Positions 1 to 10,051 are shown, counted from the stretch's first letter. The stretch: DNA of 64,000 bases from JACCZX01 sp963791315 (GCA_963791315.1 CAWBRQ010000007.1:62001-126000); one strand, 5' to 3'. Program-made: numbers and translations. The notes: a model not told the origin generated them from the letters alone.

Positions 1-1168
<1,168 letters not shown>

Positions 1169-1191
1169 CTCGCGCTCCTTGGTTAGGGGTT

Positions 1192-1281
1192 CGCGAGCGC
1201 CGTTATTCCGAGTTCGGCGGAGAACCGAACCGCTTCAAGCCTGGCAGCCTTCACGAAGGCTGTCGCAACGCTCCTCAAAGC
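1192..1281 (-). promoter_or_regulatory. SAH riboswitch upstream of ahcY
   Basis: On the minus strand the 130-base leader between metK and ahcY carries the conserved core of the S-adenosylhomocysteine riboswitch. It contains GAGGAGCGTTGC, then a short hairpin (AGCCTTCGTGAAGGCT), then CCAGGCTTGAAG, whose end pairs with CTTTGAG at the 5' end (seven pairs, two of them G-U). It finishes with AACGGCGCTC, whose CGCTC can pair with GAGCG as the pseudoknot/P4. In this class SAH binding turns expression on, so ahcY would be induced when its substrate accumulates. The element begins 18 bases after the metK stop and ends about 23 bases before the ahcY start codon. Confidence 0.9.
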
Positions 1282-1298
1282 AGACGACAGTATAAAGG

Positions 1299-2507
1299 CT
1301 AGGCTGGAATCGCTTCGCCAGCCCGACGCTTGATCCCTACTGCGTCGGCAAGCAACGCGGCGCGATCGGTGCGCTCCCAGCTGAACTCGGGTTCATCGCG
1401 GCCGAAGTGGCCGTAGGCCGCCGTTTTCTCGTAAATCGGGCGCAACAGGTCGAGCATTTGAATAATTCCGCGCGGCCGCAGATCGAAATGCTCGGCGACC
1501 AGCTTGCTGATCTGCTCGTCCGGGATTACGCCGGTGCCCTCGGTGTAAACGGTGATGTTCATCGGCTGCGCGACGCCGATTGCATACGCCACCTGCACTT
1601 GACACTGGCGAGCGAGGCCCGCTGCGACGACGTTCTTGGCAACATAGCGCGCTGCATACGCGGCCGAGCGATCGACCTTCGAAGGATCCTTGCCCGAGAA
1701 CGCGCCGCCGCCGTGCGGGCACGCGCCGCCGTAAGTGTCCACGATGATTTTGCGGCCCGTCAGCCCGCAATCGCCCTGCGGCCCGCCGACGACGAAGCGT
1801 CCGGTCGGGTTCACCAGGAAACGCGTGTTCTTGAGCCATTCCGGCGGTAACGACGGCTTGATGATCTGTTCGACCACCGCTTCCGTGAATTCTTTCTTCA
1901 TCACCTTGCCGTCCGACATTTCCGGTGCGTGCTGTGATGAGAGCACCACCGTGTCGATCGAATGCGGCTTGCCGTCGACGTACCGCATCGTGACCTGGCT
2001 CTTCGCGTCAGGGCGCAGATACGGCATTCGTCCGTCGCGGCGCAGATCGGCCTGACGCTCGACCAGGCGGTGTGCGTAGTAGATCGGCGCCGGCATCAGC
2101 TCGGGGGTTTCATCGCATGCATAGCCGAACATCAGGCCCTGATCACCCGCGCCTTGATTCAGGTAATCATCGGACGCGTGATCGACGCCCTGCGCTATGT
2201 CGTTGCTCTGTTTGTCGTAAGCAACCAGCACCGCACAGCCTTTGTAGTCGATGCCGAATTCGGTGTTGTCATAACCGATCCGCTTGATCGTGCGGCGTGT
2301 GACTTCGATGTAATCGACATGCGCGTTGGTGGTGATCTCGCCCGCCAGCACTACGAGACCGGTATTGCACAACGTTTCGGCGGCGACCCTTGAGCGCGGG
2401 TCCTGCGCGAGGATCGCGTCCAAAATCGCGTCTGAAATCTGATCGGACACCTTGTCCGGATGGCCTTCCGAGACGGATTCGGAAGTAAAGAGAAAGTTGC
2501 CTGACAT
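1299..2507 (-). CDS. metK: S-adenosylmethionine synthetase
   Basis: MetK makes SAM from methionine and ATP in the cytoplasm. The 402-residue product begins MSGNFLFTSESVSEGHPDK, the family N-terminus containing the ATP-contacting HPDK. It also carries GAGDQGLMFGYA and the phosphate-binding GGGAFSGKDPSKVDRSAAY run. The ATG at 2505-2507 is preferred over an in-frame start 12 codons upstream because AGGAG lies six bases before it and the protein then begins as in relatives. It is the first gene of a metK–riboswitch–ahcY arrangement on the minus strand and diverges from the acyltransferase gene at 2626. Confidence 0.97.
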   Translation of the reverse strand: MSGNFLFTSESVSEGHPDKVSDQISDAILDAILAQDPRSRVAAETLCNTGLVVLAGEITTNAHVDYIEVTRRTIKRIGYDNTEFGIDYKGCAVLVAYDKQSNDIAQGVDHASDDYLNQGAGDQGLMFGYACDETPELMPAPIYYAHRLVERQADLRRDGRMPYLRPDAKSQVTMRYVDGKPHSIDTVVLSSQHAPEMSDGKVMKKEFTEAVVEQIIKPSLPPEWLKNTRFLVNPTGRFVVGGPQGDCGLTGRKIIVDTYGGACPHGGGAFSGKDPSKVDRSAAYAARYVAKNVVAAGLARQCQVQVAYAIGVAQPMNITVYTEGTGVIPDEQISKLVAEHFDLRPRGIIQMLDLLRPIYEKTAAYGHFGRDEPEFSWERTDRAALLADAVGIKRRAGEAIPA

Positions 2508-2539
2508 AGTCACTCCTGTGCGAACGTTAGTTGCGTCTC

Positions 2540-2555
2540 GCACTCTTCAGAGTGC
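2540..2555. repeat. Short inverted repeat in the metK leader
   Basis: GCACTC and GAGTGC flank a 4-base loop 33 bases upstream of the metK start codon. On the minus strand this would be a small hairpin in the 5' leader. It lacks the 9-base spacer and outer TTA/TAA of a CIRCE operator, and there is no T-tract. The function is unknown. Confidence 0.45.
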
Positions 2556-2625
2556 GACGCTTTAGCGGCTTTCTGTCGGCTATGCTTTGTCGACTCGCCC
2601 CGCAAGTTGTCGTTAACTCGGCGAA

Positions 2626-3558
2626 GTGGCGATTGTATTAGAACCCGCTAATTCGAGCTTGGGCGCACTCATCGGCAGATTATCCGCAAGGCTGTGGATC
2701 GCGCTGATCGATGCGACGTCGAACTGGTCGCAAATCGCACGCACTCGGCTTGCCGGCGTGATCGGCGACCTGCTGTGGTCGGCCGTCGCGCCGCGTCGGC
2801 GGATTACGCTAACGAACCTCCACTTGTGTTTCCCGGCGCTGGGCGAACAGCGGCGGCTGGACATTGCGCGCCGTTGTTTCCGCAACATTGCACGCAGTGG
2901 TTTGGACCGCTCGGTGCTCTCAAGGGGCGACGCGTCCACCGTAGAACGGTACGTCAAAGTGCAGGGCATCGAGCATCTGCGGGCGGCTGCCGGCAAGCCC
3001 CTGATCCTGATTGCTCCTCACTTTGTCGGCCTCGACGCTGGCGGCATTCGTTTCAATACATTGATGCGCGGCATCTCAATTTATTCGAAGCAGACCAACG
3101 CCGTGTGGGACGCCTGGCTCCTCAGGGCGCGGCAGCGATTCAACGATCCTGTGCTGGTGCCGCGTCAGGGTGCAGACATGCGAAGCGTGATGCGAAGCGT
3201 CAAAAATGGGCTGCCGCTGTATTACTTGCCCGACATGGACCTAGGCGCGGCGAATTCGATTTTCGTTCCGTTTTTTGGAGTGCCCGCGGCGACGATTCCA
3301 ATGGTGCCGCGCATCGCGCGCATCATCGGCGCTCAAGTGATGATGGCGGTGACCGAGATGACCGATGACGGGTACGTGCTGCACTTTGAGCCGCCCTGGC
3401 TGGACTTTCCGGGCGAGTCGATAGAAGCGGACACCGCGCGCATGAATCGTGAAATCGAACGATGGGTGCTCAAAATGCCCGATCAATATCTGTGGACGCA
3501 TCGGCGCTTTAAGACGCGGCCGCCAGGTATGGCAAATGTCTATGGCGTGAATCAATGA
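2626..3558 (+). CDS. LpxL/HtrB-type lipid A acyltransferase
   Basis: This is a lysophospholipid acyltransferase-superfamily protein that transfers a secondary acyl chain to lipid A precursor at the inner membrane. The 310-residue product has a hydrophobic N-terminal segment (about residues 10-55), the catalytic HX4D motif in APHFVGLD (about residue 129), a second block LPDMDLGAANSIFVPFFG, and the C-terminal LWTHRRFKTRPPG typical of the family. The GTG start at 2626 is the furthest upstream and has no strong ribosome site, so the N-terminus is uncertain. It overlaps dapF by four bases (ATGA). Related betaproteobacteria often have two such genes here; only one is present. Confidence 0.9.
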   Translation: MAIVLEPANSSLGALIGRLSARLWIALIDATSNWSQIARTRLAGVIGDLLWSAVAPRRRITLTNLHLCFPALGEQRRLDIARRCFRNIARSGLDRSVLSRGDASTVERYVKVQGIEHLRAAAGKPLILIAPHFVGLDAGGIRFNTLMRGISIYSKQTNAVWDAWLLRARQRFNDPVLVPRQGADMRSVMRSVKNGLPLYYLPDMDLGAANSIFVPFFGVPAATIPMVPRIARIIGAQVMMAVTEMTDDGYVLHFEPPWLDFPGESIEADTARMNREIERWVLKMPDQYLWTHRRFKTRPPGMANVYGVNQ

Positions 3559-4412
3559 AGCTTCGCTTTACGAAGATGCAGGGGGCCGGCAACGATTTCG
3601 TGATGCTGAATGGAATTGCGCAGCGCCTCGAGTTGTCGCCTGAGCAGTTGCGGCAGCTTGCCGATCGCCGCTTCGGCATCGGTGCTGATCAGATCTTGCT
3701 CGTTGAGGAGGCGGCACAACCTGAGATCGACTTTCGCTATCGCATTTTTAACAGCGATGGCGGCGAGGTCGAGCAATGCGGCAACGGTGCTCGATGCTTC
3801 GTCAAGTTTGTGCATGACGAAGGGCTAACGTCGAAATCCGCGATTCGAGTGCAAACGCTGGCCGGCATCATCGAGCCGCGGCTGCAGGAAAATGGCGAAG
3901 TTACGGTGGACATGGGAGTGCCGCGCTTCGATCCGGGGGCGAGCGGATTCGACACGAGCGGCTTGAAGGCAATCGTTGAGCACGATCAACCGCTGTGGCC
4001 GCTCGACGTTGGAAATACAGTTGCGGTCGCGGTGCTGTCGATGGGAAATCCGCACGCGGTGCAGACGGTGCGTGATGTCGAAACCGCCGCGGTCACGACC
4101 GATGGGCCGTTGATCGAGAGCCATTCAAGGTTTCGCGACCGGGTCAATGCGGGCTTCATGCAGATCGTCGATCGCCATTCAATACGCCTGCGCGTATGGG
4201 AGCGTGGCGCCGGCGAGACGCTGGCATGCGGCACTGGAGCTTGCGCAGCCGTCGTCAGCGGGATTCGGCGCGGATTGCTTGATACTCCGGTTAGAGTCAT
4301 CGCCCGTGGCGGCGAGCTGAAGATCGAATGGCGCGGCTGCCTAGATACGGTGCAGCCGGTGCTAATGACCGGCGCCGCTGTGACAGTATTCAAAGGTGAG
4401 ATTGAAATTTAA
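3555..4412 (+). CDS. dapF: Diaminopimelate epimerase
   Basis: DapF converts LL- to meso-diaminopimelate for lysine and peptidoglycan synthesis. The 285-residue protein starts MKLRFTKMQGAGNDF. Both active-site cysteines are present, in EQCGNGARC (about residue 75) and ACGTGAC (about residue 225), each in its usual glycine-rich loop. The ATG lies inside the stop of the upstream acyltransferase gene, indicating translational coupling. Length and motifs are normal. Confidence 0.97.
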   Translation: MKLRFTKMQGAGNDFVMLNGIAQRLELSPEQLRQLADRRFGIGADQILLVEEAAQPEIDFRYRIFNSDGGEVEQCGNGARCFVKFVHDEGLTSKSAIRVQTLAGIIEPRLQENGEVTVDMGVPRFDPGASGFDTSGLKAIVEHDQPLWPLDVGNTVAVAVLSMGNPHAVQTVRDVETAAVTTDGPLIESHSRFRDRVNAGFMQIVDRHSIRLRVWERGAGETLACGTGACAAVVSGIRRGLLDTPVRVIARGGELKIEWRGCLDTVQPVLMTGAAVTVFKGEIEI

Positions 4413-4431
4413 CTTCGACCATTAGCGGACT

Positions 4432-5097
4432 ATGACAACTTTGCAGGCCGACGACATTGCGCACTATCTGGCGCGCCATCAGGACTTCTTCGAGCAGCAT
4501 CCGCAGTTGCTGTCACAGATGCAGTTGCCGCACCCGCACGATGGCCAGGCCATTTCGCTGGTCGAGCGCCAATCGCTAATGCTTCGCGAGCGCGTCAAGG
4601 CGCTCGAAGGCAGAGTGGCCGAAATGGTTCGCCACGGCCAGGAAAACGATGCGATCTCCGAGAAACTCATTTCCTGGGTGCGCTCGCTGCTGAGTGAGAC
4701 GGACGAAGCTGCGCTGCCGGCGACTTTGATCGAGGAGTTGAAGCGAATCTTCGAAGTCCCGTATGCCGCCCTGCGTCTGTGGGACACAAAGCCCGAACAC
4801 GCGTCGCTCGACGCCGCACGCGCAGTCGAAAGCGACACGATCACTTTTGCCAACAGCATGCGCGTTCCGTTTTGTGGCTCGAACGTCGGCTTTGAAGCCG
4901 CTGCCTGGCTCGGACCCGACGGCGTCGTCAAGAGCGTGGCGCTGCTTCCGCTTCGCGTGGGTATGCATCCCGAAACGTTCGGCATGCTGGTGCTCGGCTC
5001 GGCCGACGCGGATCGGTTTCACTCTTCAATGGGAACCGCGTTTCTCGAGCGCATCGGTGAACTCGCCAGCGCGGCACTGGCGCGTCTTCGCGCCTGA
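4432..5097 (+). CDS. DUF484 family protein
   Basis: The 221-residue cytosolic protein matches the DUF484 family, which has a short helical N-terminus (IAHYLARHQDFFEQHPQLL is diagnostic) followed by a GAF-like domain from about residue 85. The biochemical role of the family is not established. Its conserved position between dapF and xerC suggests a role linked to cell wall growth or chromosome resolution, but that is inference from position only. It is spaced 19 bases after dapF and 15 bases before xerC. Confidence 0.88.
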   Translation: MTTLQADDIAHYLARHQDFFEQHPQLLSQMQLPHPHDGQAISLVERQSLMLRERVKALEGRVAEMVRHGQENDAISEKLISWVRSLLSETDEAALPATLIEELKRIFEVPYAALRLWDTKPEHASLDAARAVESDTITFANSMRVPFCGSNVGFEAAAWLGPDGVVKSVALLPLRVGMHPETFGMLVLGSADADRFHSSMGTAFLERIGELASAALARLRA

Positions 5098-5112
5098 TCG
5101 CGTGCCTCGTCG

Positions 5113-6038
5113 ATGTCGAGTGCCTTCATCGACGCGTTTTTGCTCGAACTTTCGACGCAGCGGCGCGCATCGCCTCACACGCTGGCCGCGTATCGGTCGG
5201 ATCTGGCGAGCCTGACCAGGTTTGCTGGCAAACGGTCGCTCGCCGGGCTAAACGCTCATGACATTCGTCATTACGTGACGAAGCTGCATGCAGGCGGGCT
5301 GTCGCCGGCGTCGATCGCACGCACTTTGTCGGCGTGGCGCTCGATGTATCGATGGTTGTGCGAGCGTGGCGACGCGGCGGATAACCCCGTGGTGGGTGTG
5401 CGAGGCCCGAAACGCGTCAAGCGTTTGCCAAAGGCGCTGTCGGCCGATCAGGCCGTCACGTTTGCCTCGCAACCCGCAAGTGGATCGCTTCTGGCGGGCC
5501 GCGACCATGCGATTGTCGAGCTGCTCTATTCGAGCGGCCTCAGGTTGGCCGAGCTGGTGTCACTCGATCGGCACTACTTTGAGGCGGTGGTCAGTTGCCT
5601 GCGTCGGTAAGTTGGATCGACTTAGCCGCTGCCGAGGCCACGGTCGTCGGCAAAGGAGGCAAGACGCGGCAAGTGCCGATCGGTACGCCCGCGTGTACGG
5701 CACTCGCGCGCTGGCTGGAAGCACGTCCGACGCTGGCTCGCAACGACGAACGCGCACTGTTCGTCAGCGCCGCCGGCGCTCGGCTGTCAGCGCGCAGCGT
5801 GCAATCCCGGCTGGCGCTGTTGTCCCGCAAGCTCGGCCTCGGCGTTCACGTTCACCCGCACGTCCTGAGGCACAGTTTTGCGTCCCATCTGCTGCAATCG
5901 AGCGGCGACCTGCGCGCGGTGCAAGAGCTACTCGGGCACTCGAACATCGCGACGACACAGATCTATACCCGACTCGACTGGCAACATCTGGCCAAGGCAT
6001 ACGACGCCGCCCATCCTCGCGCCAAGCGCCGCAGTTGA
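5113..6038 (+). CDS. xerC: Tyrosine recombinase XerC, frameshifted
   Basis: XerC acts with XerD at dif to resolve chromosome dimers. The gene is split. The first frame runs from the ATG at 5113 to a stop at 5608-5610 and holds the SAM-like N-terminal domain and the first catalytic arginine (SSGLRLAELVSL). The rest lies one base out of phase and holds the lysine loop VGKGGKTRQVP, HVLRHSFASHLL (His and Arg), LGHSNIATTQIYTRL (His and nucleophile Tyr) and a stop at 6036-6038. One missing base near 5575-5595 explains the break. Adding it gives 308 residues, a normal XerC length, with every catalytic residue present. Confidence 0.9.
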
Positions 6039-6162
6039 GCCAGACTCTCGCGGCCCAATTGCACTAGACTCTCGCCCCCTTACGAAGCACAACTGCCGGA
6101 GCACACCCGCTCCGCCAGTTCGATTAGAAGCGCGATCAAAAGCGGATTAAAGGCGGCGTTTT

Positions 6163-7251
6163 ATGGATGTAAGTGCAAGCGTGCCCCAGGTGCCGGTGAC
6201 CGTTCTGACGGGGTTCCTTGGCGCCGGTAAAACTACGCTGCTCAATCGGATTTTGACCGAGCAGCACGGGCACAAGATCGCTGTCATCGAGAATGAATTC
6301 GGCCCGGAAGGGATCGACAACGAGTTGCTGGTATCCGAGCCCGGCGAGCAGATCATTGAAATGAACAACGGGTGTATTTGCTGCACCGTGCGTGGTGATC
6401 TGGTGCGCATACTGAACGACTTGAAGGCCAAGCGGCAGTCGGGCGAGATCGAGTTCGAGCGCGTGATCATCGAGACGACCGGCATGGCCAATCCGGGGCC
6501 GGTGACGCAGACGTTTTTCATGGACGACGGCATCTCAACCTACTACCTGCTTGACGCGGTGATCACCGTAGTCGATGCCAAGCATGGGCACGACACGCTG
6601 GATCAACAACCCGAGGCGCAGAACCAGGTCGGGTTTGCAGATCGGATCCTGATGAGCAAGATCGATCTGGTGTCTGAAGCCGACGCGAAATCATTGAAGG
6701 ATCGCCTTGTTCATATGAATCCGCGCGCGCCGATCAGACCGGTCAATTTCGGCGAAGTTGCGATCGCCGATGTGCTGGATGTACGCGGCTTCAACCTGAA
6801 CGCGATTCTCGAAATCGACCCCGAGTTTCTCGCCGGCGAACATCCGGACGCGGCACGCGATAGCAAGCATGATCATGACGGCAAGCATCACCACCACGAG
6901 GCCGACGGGCACGGCGGGAACGATCATCATCATGGGCATGATCACCATGACGATGCGATCAAGGCCTTTGTATTTCAATCGAACCGCGCGTTTGATCCGG
7001 CCAAGCTAGAGGAATATATGGGCGCTCTGACTCAGGTTTACGGTCCAGACATGCTTCGGTATAAAGGCGTGCTTTTCATGAACGGCAGCAATCGCCGGAC
7101 GATATTTCAAGGCGTTCATATGCTGATGGGAGCCGATGTTGGCCGCCCCTGGGCCGCGAATGAAAAGCCTTCCAGCAAAGTTGTTTTCATCGGCCGCAAT
7201 TTGCCGAAGGAAGCAATCATCAAAGGTCTCGAAGCGTGCCTCGTGCGCTAG
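6163..7251 (+). CDS. CobW/G3E-family GTPase with histidine-rich metal-binding loop
   Basis: This is a P-loop GTPase of the CobW/YjiA group, members of which act as metallochaperones, often for zinc. In the 362 residues one sees Walker A GFLGAGKTTLLN (about residues 14-25), the metal-binding CxCC motif in NGCICCTVRGDL (about residue 70), ETTGMANPGP, and SKIDL in place of the G4 NKxD. A segment around residues 232-264 is almost all His, Asp and Gly. The C-terminal CobW_C domain follows. No convincing Zur box was found in the 124 bases upstream. The metal (Zn, Co or Ni) cannot be decided from sequence. Confidence 0.9.
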   Translation: MDVSASVPQVPVTVLTGFLGAGKTTLLNRILTEQHGHKIAVIENEFGPEGIDNELLVSEPGEQIIEMNNGCICCTVRGDLVRILNDLKAKRQSGEIEFERVIIETTGMANPGPVTQTFFMDDGISTYYLLDAVITVVDAKHGHDTLDQQPEAQNQVGFADRILMSKIDLVSEADAKSLKDRLVHMNPRAPIRPVNFGEVAIADVLDVRGFNLNAILEIDPEFLAGEHPDAARDSKHDHDGKHHHHEADGHGGNDHHHGHDHHDDAIKAFVFQSNRAFDPAKLEEYMGALTQVYGPDMLRYKGVLFMNGSNRRTIFQGVHMLMGADVGRPWAANEKPSSKVVFIGRNLPKEAIIKGLEACLVR

Positions 7252-7310
7252 CCGCGCTCACATCTCACACGACACCGATGCAACAAGGAATTTTCTAAAG
7301 AGGTTCACCG

Positions 7311-8205
7311 ATGGCAGCAAAAAAACCGGCCAAGAAAGCCGCTAAATCCGCGCGGCAAGGCGGCGAAGAAGATCATCAAGAAGAGCAGCGCGAAGGCGCC
7401 GGCCAGAAAAGCGCATGCGCCTGCACGCAAAGCGAAAGCACCTGCTCCGAAGGCGAAGAGCGCGAAGAGCTCGCGCACTGTAAAGGCGGCGAAACCTTCG
7501 AAAAGCACCGTTCGCCCGAAGACGGATGCGAAAGGCAAGGCGGTGAAGGGTGCGAAAGCCCCGGTTGTGGTGAGTGCGCCTTCCGGCAGACCGCGTGGCG
7601 GCAGACCGGCTCGCGAGCGCAAGGACCAGCGGCCGATCCCACCGATGCCCGCACCAGGACTCGCCAACACCGGACCGATGACGACGCCGCCGAAAGTTAC
7701 GCCCGCGCCGTCACCGAAAGACTTGGCTGCGGCGCACGAGTACCTGTTGGCGCGCTCAGCGACGCGAAGCGAAGCGCCGCTGGTGGTCAACGGAAAGCGG
7801 CTACCGACCGAGGAAGAGTTGTTGAAGACGCGCGACGCCGACTACATGAACGCCGAGCAGTTAGCGTACTTCAAGCATCGACTGCAGCAAATGGAAGGCG
7901 AGTTGCTGCAAAACGCCGACGAAACTACCGAGCATCTGCGGGAGTCGGTCATCGTTCCCGACCCGGCCGACCGCGCCACGATCGAGGAAGAGCACGCACT
8001 CGAACTGCGCACTCGTGACCGCGAACGCAAGCTGATAAAGAAGGTGCAGCAGGCGCTGGCGCGAATCGAAAGTGGCGAGTACGGCTACTGCGAAGAAACC
8101 GGAGATCCCATTGGGATTCCGCGTCTGCTCGCACGACCGACCGCCACGCTGTCGCTTGAGGCGCAGCAGCGTCGCGAGCTAAAGCAGAAAATGTTCGGCG
8201 ATTAA
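7311..8205 (+). CDS. dksA: RNA polymerase-binding transcription factor DksA, frameshifted near the start
   Basis: DksA binds in the RNA polymerase secondary channel and with ppGpp controls rRNA and amino-acid promoters. The core (about the last 150 residues) shows the coiled-coil tip DPADRA with both acidic residues and the alanine, then GYCEETGDPIG and RPTATLS. Only one of the four zinc-finger cysteines of the E. coli protein remains, so this is a cysteine-poor form. A long Lys/Ala/Pro tail precedes the core. The ATG at 7311 (AGAGG upstream) opens MAAKKPAKKAAKSA, but the rest of the tail is one base out of phase. One extra base near 7345-7356 explains it, giving 297 residues. Confidence 0.9.
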
Positions 8206-8515
8206 GGCGCATCCGGCCGCCTCTGTTCCGGCACGTAGCTGACAGGCGGGATTGCCGTGCAGATCGGTGGTTTGCGAGCCGTCTAAAGTTGTTACTATCA
8301 AAAGCGATTGGCGCTTGCTCACTCGAACACGGTATCAAGTGCGACGGCATCGACCGTCGTGCCGTTGGTTGCTGTCGGGCCTCAGCGAAAAGGGTTACTT
8401 GTTTCCGGTCCCTTCTCGGGAATGCAGAGGGGCTGCTGGTGCCAGAATCGTGTGTGCGAGTTTGCGCACGAAGAGTCTGCGAGCGCGAGTACAAATCGGA
8501 CAACGGTAAAACGTA
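8206..8515. other. 310-base intergenic region between dksA and the STAS gene
   Basis: Short open frames overlap here, but none has a plausible ribosome site or recognisable product. I see no tRNA, no clear terminator with a T-tract and no convincing promoter. A weak stem (GACGGCATCGACCGTCGTGCCG, about 8343-8364) is present. The region probably holds the end of the dksA transcript and the promoter of the next operon. Confidence 0.5.
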
Positions 8516-9988
8516 GTGGCCTTTTCCTTCTTCAAAAAAGATTCAAAAGATGCCGCAACGGCCGTGAAGGCGGGCTCACGCCAATCCGCGTCCGCCAAGC
8601 CCGTTGCACGCCCCCTTCCTGGCCCGGTCAATCGCAACCCCTCGTCGACGATGGCGCGTGGTGCGCAAGGCCCGGCTACGTCCAATACGCTGGCCGACAA
8701 GGATTTGCATCGCACACTCGCGCTTGAAACGGCGGCCAAGATCGATGCGATCGAGTCCGAAATGGCGCGTGATTTTTTGCGCCCTGGCGGTGCCCCCACG
8801 ATGTTCCCGAATTCGGCTGCCAACTCGACGTTGCAGCGGCCGTCGCAGCAACCCGACGCCGCCGCGGAAGCACCACCCGCCAACGGCAAGGACGAGAAGG
8901 CGCTCGAGCCGCTCGACATCATCTCCGAAGATTGGGCCGGCAACGTCAACGCGTTCGAGGTCTCTGCCGAAGGCGGCGGCTCTGCGATTGAAGAAACGGC
9001 GATCCTGTTCGCCAATGGGTTGTTAGAGCCGGCCGAAGCAGGGCTGCGCGCAGCCATTCAATCCGACCAGCTTGGAGAAGCCGCGCAACACGGCTGGCTA
9101 ATGCTGTTCGAGTTATTGCAGCAGCGCGGTGACAGGGCCGGGTTCGACAGCCTGACGATCGAATACGTGCTGCGCTTCGAAAGCTCGCCTCCGGCGTGGA
9201 TCGATTACCGAGACGAGCCCGATCTGGCGGCGGTCGCGGCCGCCGTGGGGCGCCCAGCTCAAGCGGCATCTGCGCCGGTCATCGTGCTGCCCGAGGCCGT
9301 CGACGAGGGCGTCGTCAAACATCTCGAGCAGTTGAAAAATCATTCGCAATCGCACCAGTCGATCACGCTCGACTCCTCCAATGTGCGCAGCTTCGATGCG
9401 GTCGGTGCCGAACTATTGCTACGCGTGATCAATGCGTTCAAGCGCGCGAGTCACGAGCTGTTGCTGCAGGGCTGCGATCAGCTGGTCACACCGTTGCGTG
9501 CCGCAGTTGAAGCCGGCCGTCGCGATCCAAGCGACGCGGTATGGATGCTGCTGCTCGAAGTGTTCCGGTTGTTGAACCGCCAGCATGACTTCGAAGAAAC
9601 CGGAATTCAATATTGCATCACGTACGAAGTATCGCCGCCGTCGTGGGAGCCTGCGCCTCCGAACTTGAAAACGCGTGCCGCCGTACCGCAGGCGGTCGTC
9701 CCGGAAGCAGTCGATGGGCTTGCGTGGCGCGGTACGTTGCGAGGCGAAGGTGAGCCTCACTTTGGCCGGCTAATGGCGGCGTCACGCATCGATAAGCAGT
9801 TAATTGTCGATTGCATGTACCTGAAGAGGGTCGAGTTTTCGACCGCGACCGGCATGCTCGCGATGGTCACCAAGGTGCGCCAGAACGGTGCCACGGTCGA
9901 GTTTCGCAACGTCAACTACCTGATTGGCGCACTGTTTGCGCTGCTCGGGGTCGATGCGGTCGCCCAAGTCCAGCTGCGCCGGGTCTAG
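8516..9988 (+). CDS. STAS-domain protein upstream of hslVU
   Basis: The 490-residue protein has no signal peptide or membrane segment. Residues 1-150 are low-complexity (Ala/Pro/Ser). A helical region follows at about 160-230. A STAS-like fold follows at about 265-330 (ITLDSSNVRSFDAVGAELLLRV), and a second, C-terminal STAS-like segment at about 400-490 (QLIVDCMYLKRVEFSTATGM). STAS domains typically act in anti-anti-sigma or partner-switching regulation, but no kinase partner gene is nearby. The GTG start at 8516 opens MAFSFFKKDSK. Its stop codon overlaps the -35 of the putative hslV heat-shock promoter. The function is unknown; the family call rests on pattern recognition. Confidence 0.65.
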   Translation: MAFSFFKKDSKDAATAVKAGSRQSASAKPVARPLPGPVNRNPSSTMARGAQGPATSNTLADKDLHRTLALETAAKIDAIESEMARDFLRPGGAPTMFPNSAANSTLQRPSQQPDAAAEAPPANGKDEKALEPLDIISEDWAGNVNAFEVSAEGGGSAIEETAILFANGLLEPAEAGLRAAIQSDQLGEAAQHGWLMLFELLQQRGDRAGFDSLTIEYVLRFESSPPAWIDYRDEPDLAAVAAAVGRPAQAASAPVIVLPEAVDEGVVKHLEQLKNHSQSHQSITLDSSNVRSFDAVGAELLLRVINAFKRASHELLLQGCDQLVTPLRAAVEAGRRDPSDAVWMLLLEVFRLLNRQHDFEETGIQYCITYEVSPPSWEPAPPNLKTRAAVPQAVVPEAVDGLAWRGTLRGEGEPHFGRLMAASRIDKQLIVDCMYLKRVEFSTATGMLAMVTKVRQNGATVEFRNVNYLIGALFALLGVDAVAQVQLRRV

Positions 9989-10012
9989 AAGTTATACGTT
10001 CCGCCCCTATCT
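9985..10012 (+). promoter_or_regulatory. Sigma-32-type heat-shock promoter for hslVU
   Basis: CTAGAAG (9985-9991), a 13-base spacer, then CCCTATCT (10005-10012) matches the RpoH consensus CTTGAAA-N13/14-CCCCATnT with two mismatches in the -35 and one in the -10. It lies 40 bases before the hslV start codon, where a heat-shock promoter is expected, and the -35 overlaps the upstream gene's stop codon. rpoH itself is in this window at 35.2-36.1 kb. Confidence 0.6.
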
Positions 10013-10051
10013 AGGCCGTATTCTGCGGCTGCACAGATAGGCAAACACCCA

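Noticed and set aside
2540..2555. GCACTC…GAGTGC before metK as a second CIRCE
   Set aside because: Spacer is 4 rather than 9 bases and the outer TTA/TAA are missing.
8252..8516. Overlapping short open frames before the STAS gene
   Set aside because: No ribosome site, Arg/Ser-rich products, no recognisable family.
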